Source: Castellaniella sp049651205 (lineage in GTDB: Bacteria > Pseudomonadota > Gammaproteobacteria > Burkholderiales > Burkholderiaceae_B). From it: a stretch of 64,000 nucleotides of DNA. The notes beneath the pieces are model-generated. The model ran no database searches. It was not told the DNA's origin and worked only from the letters and a program-made list of their open reading frames with translations. Location of the stretch: assembly GCF_049651205.1 (NCBI RefSeq), contig NZ_JBASBR010000007.1, forward strand, positions 62,001 through 126,000. Direction: 5' to 3'. Of this stretch, positions 1 to 6,751 are shown in pieces (the first letter of the stretch is position 1; each line of letters starts with the position of its first letter). Position numbers and translations under genes: made by a program.

Positions 1-45
1 GTTGGGGATTTGCTGAAGGCAATCTTCGACGGTGATACGGGCCAT
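1..45 (-). CDS. rpoZ: RNA polymerase omega subunit, 5' end only
   Basis: The reverse strand from an ATG at 45 reads MARITVEDCLQQIPN and runs off the window edge. This is the conserved start of the RNA polymerase omega subunit, a small protein that helps assemble beta-prime and is linked to the ppGpp response. It sits 11 nt downstream of gmk on the same strand, the usual gmk-rpoZ(-spoT) order of proteobacteria. Only 15 codons are visible, so the call rests on those residues and the neighbour. Confidence 0.85.
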   Translation of the reverse strand, partial: MARITVEDCLQQIPN

Positions 46-56
46 GAGTGTCCTGA

Positions 57-737
57 TTAGCTAGCGTTGTTGAGAGGTTTACGTATGCCCAGTTGCATAA
101 ACAGATCAGCGTGGCGAACGGATTGTGCGGTATATCGTAACCGGGCCGCTAGCACAACTGCCTGAAGCTGCCGTGAAGCCAGGCTAAAGTCTTGATTAAT
201 AATAACATATTCGCAGTCGGATGCATGCGCCATCTCGCCTCCTGCAGCAAGCAGACGGCGGGCAATCACCTGCGGGGCATCCTGGCCGCGTTTGTTCAGG
301 CGCGTCTCGAGCGCCTCGATGGAGGGCGGCAGAATAAAGACGCCGATAGCCTGTGGGTAATGCTGCCGAACTTGCCGTGCGCCTTGCCAATCGATCTCGA
401 GAATGATGTCTTGTCCGGCCGTGATGGCCTGAGCCACCCGATCGCGTGGTGTGCCGTAAAAATTGCCGTGCACCTCTGCCCATTCGAGCATGTCACCGCG
501 TTCGCGCATGGCCTGGAAAGTATCCACTGACACAAAACGGTAGTGCTTTTTATCTTCTTCTCCGGGACGTGGGGGGCGGGTGGTGCACGAAATAGACAGC
601 GATAAGGTGTCATCCTGTGCCAGCAGAGCGTTGACCAGGCTGGACTTACCGGCGCCGCTGGGTGCCACCACCATGAAGATATTTCCGGCGTGCTTGGGAG
701 ACATATCTGCGGATTGTGAAGGGGACGATGTTGTCAT
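57..737 (-). CDS. gmk: Guanylate kinase
   Basis: Cytoplasmic nucleotide kinase (GMP + ATP to GDP + ADP), 226 residues. The P-loop APSGAGKSS lies at residues 25-33 and is followed by the GMP-binding region (SCTTRPPRPGEEDKKHYRF) and the EIDWQGARQVR segment typical of the family. The start at 737 overlaps the stop of the upstream small ORF as ATGA, which suggests translational coupling. A later ATG (residue 12) would give a length closer to most guanylate kinases and cannot be excluded. rpoZ follows after 11 nt. Identity is secure; the exact start is less so. Confidence 0.95.
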   Translation of the reverse strand: MTTSSPSQSADMSPKHAGNIFMVVAPSGAGKSSLVNALLAQDDTLSLSISCTTRPPRPGEEDKKHYRFVSVDTFQAMRERGDMLEWAEVHGNFYGTPRDRVAQAITAGQDIILEIDWQGARQVRQHYPQAIGVFILPPSIEALETRLNKRGQDAPQVIARRLLAAGGEMAHASDCEYVIINQDFSLASRQLQAVVLAARLRYTAQSVRHADLFMQLGIRKPLNNAS

Positions 738-1066
738 GATACCGCCGGCGTATCTGGCGATTGACCAAACTCGGCTAAGGTATCCGCATAAGCCTGGGCA
801 CTGGTACACAGAAATACGATGGCATCGCCGGGATTCAGGTTGAACAGCACATCCTGAATCTGACTAGCGACGTCGTCGGTATCGTTGACAGCGGCCACAT
901 GGACGTCTCCCTCGCCCTGAAACTGTTGGGCGGGCACAATATCGGCCACCTGCTGTACATCGGCTGGCCGCTGGGCTACATATACACGAAAGGGCAGGTT
1001 TTCGAGGGTGATGTCGAGAATCGCGCCGCGATCTATGCGCGCGATCAATTGGCTGTCTAGGGGCAT
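734..1066 (-). CDS. Unrecognised 110-residue protein between xthA and gmk
   Basis: A 110-residue ORF starting MPLDSQLIARIDRGAILD. It has no signal peptide, no membrane segment and no motif I recognise. The sequence is acidic and alternates hydrophobic strands (LPFRVYVAQ, DAIVFLCTSAQAY) with polar turns, like a small alpha/beta domain. It starts 31 nt after the xthA stop and its stop overlaps the gmk start by 4 nt, so it appears to be co-transcribed and coupled to gmk. The tight coupling and absence of frame breaks support it being real. No function is assigned. Confidence 0.6.
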   Translation of the reverse strand: MPLDSQLIARIDRGAILDITLENLPFRVYVAQRPADVQQVADIVPAQQFQGEGDVHVAAVNDTDDVASQIQDVLFNLNPGDAIVFLCTSAQAYADTLAEFGQSPDTPAVS

Positions 1067-1097
1067 GAGGGAAGCAAAAACGCGGAATATCCCCGCA

Positions 1098-1880
1098 TTA
1101 TATTTTGAATTGCGCCACAACAGGCGCGTGATCGGAGGGCTTTTCCCATCCACGCGGTATTTTATCAACCACGCACTCGAGGCAGCGGCTGGCAAGATCG
1201 GGGCTTGCCAGGATGTGATCGATACGCACACCTGCATTTCGCCGAAACGACATCATCCGATAATCCCACCAGCTGAATATCTTGGGCGGCTGATCAAACA
1301 GGCGAAAAGTATCCTTCAGGCCCAGATCCAGCAAGCGTTGAAACGCTTGGCGTTCGGGCTCTGATACCAGCACATTGCCCTCCCAGGCTTTTGGGTCGTG
1401 CACGTCTGCATCTGCCGGTGCCACGTTGTAGTCACCTAAAATGGCCAGATCAGTATGCTGACTGATTTCATCACCTAACCAGGCATGCAGCGCCTGATAC
1501 CAATCCAGCTTGTACGCATATTTATCGCTGCCCACCGACTGCCCATTAGGGCAATAGGCACTGATGACACGCACCGCCTGGCCCTGGGTATCCGTTATGG
1601 TGGCGGCGATGATCCGTTGTTGCGGGTCTTCGTAACCAGGGATATTGCGTTGCACATCCAGAGGCGGTGTCCTGCTAATGATAGCCACACCGTTATATGT
1701 CTTTTGCCCGGCCCAGCAGGCGTGATAGCCCGCCACCCGTAACGCAGCATCGGGGAAGCGCTCGTCTGGCAATTTCAGCTCTTGCAGACAGAGGGCATCC
1801 ACCGGGTTGGCATGCAACCAGTCGAGCACATGGCCCAGACGGACGTTAAGCGAATTGACGTTCCAGGTGGCAAGTTTCAT
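1098..1880 (-). CDS. xthA: Exodeoxyribonuclease III (AP endonuclease)
   Basis: A 260-residue member of the exonuclease III/endonuclease-exonuclease-phosphatase fold. It cleaves 5' of abasic sites and degrades duplex DNA 3' to 5' during base-excision repair. The start MKLATWNVNSLNVRL carries the metal-binding Asn. CLQELKLPDE holds the catalytic Glu, GDYNVAPADADVHDPK the Asp/Asn pair, and the C-terminal KPSDHAPV the catalytic His. An in-frame ATG 14 codons upstream lies in AT-rich DNA and is rejected because family members begin at MKxATWNVNS. It is probably the first gene of the xthA-ORF-gmk-rpoZ transcript. Confidence 0.93.
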   Translation of the reverse strand: MKLATWNVNSLNVRLGHVLDWLHANPVDALCLQELKLPDERFPDAALRVAGYHACWAGQKTYNGVAIISRTPPLDVQRNIPGYEDPQQRIIAATITDTQGQAVRVISAYCPNGQSVGSDKYAYKLDWYQALHAWLGDEISQHTDLAILGDYNVAPADADVHDPKAWEGNVLVSEPERQAFQRLLDLGLKDTFRLFDQPPKIFSWWDYRMMSFRRNAGVRIDHILASPDLASRCLECVVDKIPRGWEKPSDHAPVVAQFKI

Positions 1881-2089
1881 TCGATTATAAATATCGTTAT
1901 TAATCAAATATATATTAAACAAACTTAAATTAATACTTTAAGCTCACCAATCAAGCACCTTTCCACTTCGGGCCTAGTGATTGATCTTCTCCGTACTGTG
2001 TGAATACCACCATGGTATCAGCCCGGCACCTTATGCCGCTCGATCATGGTGGATAAGGACACTGCCACAGCGTATGGAGAATACGCAGA

Positions 2090-2890
2090 CTAGCCGGCCT
2101 GCGAGTGCCTCATGGCATCAGTCAGGAAGCGGCCCACAGAATCCGAGGCGGGCTTGAGACGCAGGGAGGATGGAACCGCCCATTGTTCCAAACAGCCATC
2201 GCACATCACGCCGATCTGATCCGCTATGGCGAACGCTTCGTCTTGGTTATGCGTCACCACAATGGCGGTTCGGTTTGTTGTCTTGATGATGTCGCGCACT
2301 TCGCTGGCAAGATGGGTGCGGGTATTGACATCCAGATTGGAGAACGGCTCGTCCAGCAGGAGCAGTTCGGGTGAGGGCGCCAGTGCCCTGGCCAATGCCA
2401 CACGCTGTTGCTGCCCCCCTGAAAGCTCGTGCGGATAGCGATTGCCTATATCCGCAAGGTGCACGATCTCCAGCATCTCCTGAACACGCGTCATACGCTC
2501 AGTGCGAGAAACTCCGCGCACGCCAAAGCCAATATTTTCGTTTATCGTTAAATGCGGAAACAAGGCGTAATCCTGAAACATCAGGCCAATATGCCGATCT
2601 TCCGGCGCAACATGCATGGTTGGAGACGATAAGGTTCTATTACCCAGTGACAAAACGCCACCGATAACAGGCTCGAATCCAGCAATTGCCCTGAGAACTG
2701 TCGATTTTCCGCAACCTGACGGGCCTAACAGGCACCCAACGCTACCTCGTTCAAGAGAAAGAGAAAAATCACGGATTACCGTGACCGGCCCATCAGGTGT
2801 CTCGTAAGCAATTTTAACGTGTGACAGATCCAGAAACGCATCCTCACCGCTGACATGTCCCGTTAAAGCGGGAGATTGAATTGAACTCAT
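2090..2890 (-). CDS. fbpC: Ferric iron ABC transporter, ATPase
   Basis: A 266-residue ATPase that energises the importer encoded with it. It shows Walker A (GPSGCGKST, residues 56-64), the signature LSGGQQQRVALARAL, Walker B LLLLDEP and the H-loop VTHNQDEA. It lacks most of the C-terminal regulatory domain of full-length FbpC/PotA-type ATPases, which are about 350 residues, so it is a short form. Its ATG overlaps the permease stop as TAATG, implying coupled translation. Specificity for Fe3+ is inferred from the binding protein and the fused double permease. Confidence 0.85.
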   Translation of the reverse strand: MSSIQSPALTGHVSGEDAFLDLSHVKIAYETPDGPVTVIRDFSLSLERGSVGCLLGPSGCGKSTVLRAIAGFEPVIGGVLSLGNRTLSSPTMHVAPEDRHIGLMFQDYALFPHLTINENIGFGVRGVSRTERMTRVQEMLEIVHLADIGNRYPHELSGGQQQRVALARALAPSPELLLLDEPFSNLDVNTRTHLASEVRDIIKTTNRTAIVVTHNQDEAFAIADQIGVMCDGCLEQWAVPSSLRLKPASDSVGRFLTDAMRHSQAG

Positions 2891-4554
2891 TACTTCTGAT
2901 GTCCGTAGGAAAGATTGGTTCGGGCGAGAAGGATCACAGGCAACAAGCCGGCAAGCACGATGGCCAGCGCCGCGACCGCGCCTTCTTCGTAGCTCCCGCG
3001 AGAAGCCTCCGCGTATAGCCACGTGGCCAATGTGTCGAAATCAAACGGACGCAATAATAACGTGGCCGGCAATTCTTTCATGACCTCAACAAAAACCAAC
3101 AACGCGCTGGCCGCCAGGGCGGGGCGCAACAACGGCAGGTGGATACACCACAAGGCCTTGGCGGGGCTGGCTCCTAAAGTTCTGGCCGCGTGTTCCAATG
3201 AAACGGGCACTCGCGTCAGACCAGCCTCTATCGCGCCAACCGGGATCGCGAGAAACCGGATGGTATAGGCGATGACCAGCAGCCCGGCAGACCCCATGAG
3301 AAACAGGCCCTGGCCGCCTATCAGCTCGCCCAGTGTCTGTTCAATCAGCATCACCGGAGTCAATAAGCCAATCGCCAGGACGGTGCCCGGCACCGCGTAA
3401 CCCAGGCTGGCGACACGCGCCATTGATCTTGCGGGTTGGCGCCAGGCACCCTCACGAAGCATGCGGCTTGCCCAGGCAACCATCAGGCCCGCTGCAACCG
3501 TGACCACCATCGCCAGCGCAGCGAGCATAACAGTACTGGAAAGACTGCGGCTTAGCGCATCGGATATCCCGTGTCCTTCATGAAACCGCTGCACAACTTC
3601 GGCGACCAGGTAGGCGGCTGGAAATACGAAGCCCACCAAAATCGGTAACAGACCAAGCAAAAGCGCAACAGTGGCAGGCGTACCACGCAATACCCGTGCG
3701 CGCATTGGCTGCATGCGCTGGGCACTGGCAAAGCGCTGACGCGCACGTCCTTTCCGTTCCATGAGAATAAGCCCAACAACGATGAGCAGCATGGTGAGCG
3801 CAATTTGCGCAGCCGCGGCCAGATCTGATCGTGTCGTCCACGACGTATAAACCGAGACAGTCAGGGTCTGCACACCAAGGAATTCTGAGGCGCCAATGTC
3901 ATTGAGTGTCTCCAGCAGGGCCAGGCTCAGCCCAATGGCCCAAGCTGGCCTGGCAAGCGGCAATACAACGCGCCGAAACACCTCTGCCTTGTGCGCGCCC
4001 AATGTCCGGGCGGCCTCAAGCAGATTGGATGCCTGCGTAAGAAACATGGACCGCATGGTGAGATATACATACGGATAAAGCACAAAGCCCAGCACCAGGA
4101 TAGCGCCGATCATATTACGTATGTCCGGCAACCTGAACTCGCGCGGGCTGGCATATCCCAACCAGGCCCGCAGCATGGATTGCACCGGCCCGATCGGATG
4201 CAAGAGATCCAGGTAGGCATAGGCCATGATATATGTTGGCACAGCCAGTGGGAGCAACAAAGCCCAGGCAAGTATCGAGCGGCCCGGAAAATCATACGCG
4301 GTGACCAGCCAGGCGCTCCCGACACCCAGCAGGCTGACCACCAGACCAACTCCAGCCAGTAAAATCACTGTATCGCGCAAAGCAGCTGGCATCACCGTGC
4401 CCGCCAGATGCTGCCAATGATCCAGATCGCTCCCCAGGGCATGCCAAGCCAAGGCAAGGATGGGGGTAATGACAGCCAGGCTAATGAGAATGGCTCCAGA
4501 TGGAGCCCATGAGCCTCGGACCGCCCGAGAATAGCGAAGGTTGTGGATTTTCAT
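2890..4554 (-). CDS. fbpB: Ferric iron ABC transporter, fused permease
   Basis: A 554-residue inner-membrane permease with two tandem BPD_transp_1 halves, about 12 predicted helices. Each half has the EAA loop that contacts the ATPase: EAARTLGAHKAEVFRRVVLP in the first and EHAARTLGASPAKALWCIHL in the second. This two-in-one organisation is typical of FbpB/SfuB/AfuB Fe3+ permeases. The upstream gap to fbpA (124 nt) holds a hairpin that would lower expression relative to the binding protein. No good Shine-Dalgarno is seen before the ATG at 4554. Confidence 0.88.
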   Translation of the reverse strand: MKIHNLRYSRAVRGSWAPSGAILISLAVITPILALAWHALGSDLDHWQHLAGTVMPAALRDTVILLAGVGLVVSLLGVGSAWLVTAYDFPGRSILAWALLLPLAVPTYIMAYAYLDLLHPIGPVQSMLRAWLGYASPREFRLPDIRNMIGAILVLGFVLYPYVYLTMRSMFLTQASNLLEAARTLGAHKAEVFRRVVLPLARPAWAIGLSLALLETLNDIGASEFLGVQTLTVSVYTSWTTRSDLAAAAQIALTMLLIVVGLILMERKGRARQRFASAQRMQPMRARVLRGTPATVALLLGLLPILVGFVFPAAYLVAEVVQRFHEGHGISDALSRSLSSTVMLAALAMVVTVAAGLMVAWASRMLREGAWRQPARSMARVASLGYAVPGTVLAIGLLTPVMLIEQTLGELIGGQGLFLMGSAGLLVIAYTIRFLAIPVGAIEAGLTRVPVSLEHAARTLGASPAKALWCIHLPLLRPALAASALLVFVEVMKELPATLLLRPFDFDTLATWLYAEASRGSYEEGAVAALAIVLAGLLPVILLARTNLSYGHQK

Positions 4555-4628
4555 TCAGGCAAGAGCATAGGGCAGAAGGGGGTTGGAAATGCGCTGGCCC
4601 AAAGGACTCTCGCCATATAAAAATACTT

Positions 4629-4660
4629 GGGCCGAATCGAACCCATGGATCCGATTCGGC
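4629..4660 (-). terminator. Hairpin/attenuator between fbpA and fbpB
   Basis: A 9-bp perfect inverted repeat, GCCGAATCG at 4631-4639 with CGATTCGGC at 4652-4660 and a 12-nt loop. On the minus strand it is followed by CCCAAGTATTTTTA, a weak T-rich tract. It lies just downstream of the fbpA stop. Likely roles are partial termination or 3' protection of the fbpA message, giving more binding protein than permease. Confidence 0.55.
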
Positions 4661-4678
4661 GCGCGCAATTATGAAACC

Positions 4679-5710
4679 TTAGTTGTCGAAGCCGACTTTA
4701 TCCACCAGCTCGCTTGCCTGTTTGCGATGCTTGGCAATTTCAACCAGATCCAGCGAGTCAGCCTTCAGAGGCCCCAATGCGGCCATGACAGGGTCTACCT
4801 TTACGCCGGCACGCACAGGGTACTCGTAGTTTGCATTGGCATAGATTGCCTGGGCTTCGGGCGAAACGAGGTACTCCAGAAAGCGCACCGCATTGTCACG
4901 GTTAGGCGAGTTCTTGGCGAGCGAAGCGCCACTGATGTTGACATGGGTGCCGCCATCAGCACTGCTGGCAAAGGTTGGGCGTACAACTTTGATGGCATCC
5001 CCCCAGGCGCGACCTTCTGAACCGGGTTTATCGTTTTTCATCCGACCGACGTAATATGCATTGGCGATACCAATGTCGCAGATGCCGCCCAGGATGTCCC
5101 TCGCAACGTTACGATCGCCCCCAGCCGCTTTGCGGGCGAGATTCTGCTTGACACCTTCAAGCCAGGTCTCCGTAGCCTGAGGCCCGTTGTGAGCAATCAT
5201 TGCGGCGATCAGCGCGGTATTGTAAGGGTGCTGCCCCGAGCGGATGCAAACCTTGCCTTTCCATTTCGGATCAGCCAGTTCTTCGTAGGTGAATGTTGTC
5301 AGCGGCAGGTCTTTGTCTGCGTAAAGCACTCGATCCCGCAGGGAAAGCGTAAACCACTGGCCATCCTTGCCACGCAGGTTGGCCGGTATGACTTCCTCCA
5401 GGGCCTTTGAGTGCACGGGCTGGGTCACACCGGCACCAACCAGATCCAGCACATTCCCGATATCGACAGTCATGAGCACATCGGCGGGGGATCGTTCGCC
5501 TTCAGAGCGCACGCGTTCCAGCAAACCAGACTTGATGAAGATTGTCCGGACTTCTATTCCACTGTCTTTGGTGAAAGCGTCCAGCAACGGCTGGATCAAA
5601 GCCGGTTCTCGCGTGGTGTAGAGATTGACCTCTTGTGCCGCCAAAGCCGCTGGGGCAGCAAAGGTGGACGCCAAGACAACGGCGGCAGCTCGTAGAGCGA
5701 GAGATTTCAT
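4679..5710 (-). CDS. fbpA: Ferric iron-binding periplasmic protein
   Basis: A 343-residue periplasmic solute-binding protein with a Sec signal peptide (MKSLALRAAAVVLAS... cut after AALAA). The mature part begins QEVNLYTTREPALIQPLLDAF, typical of Fe3+-binding FbpA/FutA proteins. The C-terminal half has NANYEYPVRAGV, the region carrying the paired Tyr ligands. The start at 5710 is chosen because AAGGA (5718-5722) lies 7 nt upstream; an ATG two codons earlier sits too close to it. It heads the fbpABC operon. I do not see a convincing Fur box upstream. Confidence 0.88.
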   Translation of the reverse strand: MKSLALRAAAVVLASTFAAPAALAAQEVNLYTTREPALIQPLLDAFTKDSGIEVRTIFIKSGLLERVRSEGERSPADVLMTVDIGNVLDLVGAGVTQPVHSKALEEVIPANLRGKDGQWFTLSLRDRVLYADKDLPLTTFTYEELADPKWKGKVCIRSGQHPYNTALIAAMIAHNGPQATETWLEGVKQNLARKAAGGDRNVARDILGGICDIGIANAYYVGRMKNDKPGSEGRAWGDAIKVVRPTFASSADGGTHVNISGASLAKNSPNRDNAVRFLEYLVSPEAQAIYANANYEYPVRAGVKVDPVMAALGPLKADSLDLVEIAKHRKQASELVDKVGFDN

Positions 5711-6050
5711 CGACATATCCTTGGTAAGTGGGAGGCGAGGCGGCTGAACAGCCACCAGATATTTTTGCTGAATAGAAATCGTTCGCACGTAGATTAGCTG
5801 TTGGCGATCCTGACGTCAACCTGAAACAGGAGGATATTTCAGAGATAAATCACGGCGATCGGAAACTGCACAGGACTGTGATCATCAATGCAGATTGCGT
5901 GCATTTTGCGCATGAATCCTTACTTGGTATGGTTAGCTTATAGAATGCATGTTGTTCTTACAGCGATGGGAACAGATAGGCGAGTTTTAATCTGTCCATC
6001 GCGCCTGTGAAGTGATACAAGCCGCTACAACCACACCACAATCCCGAACT
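5711..6050. promoter_or_regulatory. Divergent intergenic region fbpA / ynfA-like gene
   Basis: A 340-bp gene-free stretch that must hold the outward promoters of fbpA and the YnfA-like gene. The only structured element I see is an inverted repeat, AATGCA at 5887-5892 and TGCATT at 5900-5905, separated by 7 nt, which could be an operator. There is no good match to the Fur consensus and no RNA gene. Promoter hexamers are not clear enough to place. Confidence 0.35.
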
Positions 6051-6395
6051 ATGGACCTCACATTTAGTTTTTTGAGAGTGGTCTCGCTCTTCACAATGAC
6101 TGCTGTGGCCGAAATTGTTGGCTGTTATCTTCCCTGGCTGGTCATCAGACAAGGACGGTCGGTATTTTTGCTAGCACCTGCAACCGCTTCGCTGGCTCTG
6201 TTTGTATGGCTGCTGACATTGCATCCGGCTGCGGCGGGACGCACCTACGCAGCTTATGGCGGGGTGTATGTAGCGGTTGCTCTTTGCTGGCTGTGGCTTG
6301 TAGAGGGCCAACAGCCAAATCGCTGGGATCTAGCGGGCGTATTAACAATCCTGGTGGGCGTCGGCCTTATTGTGCTTGGCCCTAGAACCAGCTGA
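6051..6395 (+). CDS. ynfA: YnfA-family (UPF0060) small membrane protein
   Basis: A 114-residue inner-membrane protein of the YnfA family, distantly related to small multidrug-resistance (SMR) transporters. Four hydrophobic helices are visible. Family hallmarks are AEIVGCYLPW in the first helix, LFVWLLTLHPAAAGRTYAAY in the third, and GGVYVAVALCWLWLVEG. The chosen ATG at 6051 gives a length close to E. coli YnfA (108); a longer frame starting 13 codons earlier has no ribosome site. Its substrate is not established. It is transcribed alone, divergent from fbpA. Confidence 0.85.
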   Translation: MDLTFSFLRVVSLFTMTAVAEIVGCYLPWLVIRQGRSVFLLAPATASLALFVWLLTLHPAAAGRTYAAYGGVYVAVALCWLWLVEGQQPNRWDLAGVLTILVGVGLIVLGPRTS

Positions 6396-6605
6396 CGCCC
6401 AAGCACGACGGCTGTGCGTGTATAGCGCTGTGTCAAAGACCAAATATGTTGAACTGACCGATATTGGAACATCAGATACTGGCTCAGTGGGCAGGGCTGA
6501 CAGTTGAGGGTTGGCTTCCGGCACAAAAGACATATCCACACCGCCAAACGTACTTTTTTATACAGTGTTCTTGACCTATGTTAAGGATATAGCTGTTTGG
6601 CAAAC

Positions 6606-6621
6606 ATACTATATGTTGTAT
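6606..6621 (+). promoter_or_regulatory. NrdR box 1 (distal)
   Basis: ATACTATATGTTGTAT matches the 16-bp NrdR consensus (acaCwATATATwGtgt) in its core and its palindromic ends. NrdR is the zinc-finger/ATP-cone repressor of ribonucleotide reductase genes. The site overlaps the candidate -10 element, so bound repressor would block polymerase. It starts 31 bp before box 2, the three-helical-turn spacing known for paired NrdR sites. Confidence 0.75.
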
Positions 6622-6636
6622 TAAAAAATAATTAAC

Positions 6637-6652
6637 ACACAATATATAGTAT
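6637..6652 (+). promoter_or_regulatory. NrdR box 2 (proximal)
   Basis: ACACAATATATAGTAT is a near-consensus NrdR box, starting 31 bp after box 1 and about 100 bp before the nrdJ start. The pair, its spacing and the ribonucleotide reductase gene directly downstream support each other. Confidence 0.8.
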
Positions 6653-6751
6653 TAAAAAGCAGAAGCAAACCAAGCTCCATGTTGCAGTCACAGCTGCCAT
6701 TTTGGCCTGCCTCCGCGGTCTTCTCGCGCCCACTTAAAAGAGCTACCATCC

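Larger units (their letters stand above)
6396..6751 (+). promoter_or_regulatory. nrdJ upstream region with promoter
   Basis: A 356-bp gene-free region. The distal half is unremarkable. The proximal half (6550-6660) turns strongly A+T rich and holds a TTGGCA (6597-6602) and TATTAA (6619-6624) pair with a 16-nt spacer as a possible -35/-10. It overlaps two NrdR-type boxes listed separately. I see no cobalamin riboswitch features, although the enzyme downstream needs B12. The leader of about 100 nt from 6660 to the ATG shows no open frame. Confidence 0.5.

Noticed and set aside
6396..6751. Cobalamin riboswitch before nrdJ
   Set aside because: I looked for the B12-box pattern and the paired stems and did not see them; the region is explained by NrdR boxes and a promoter.
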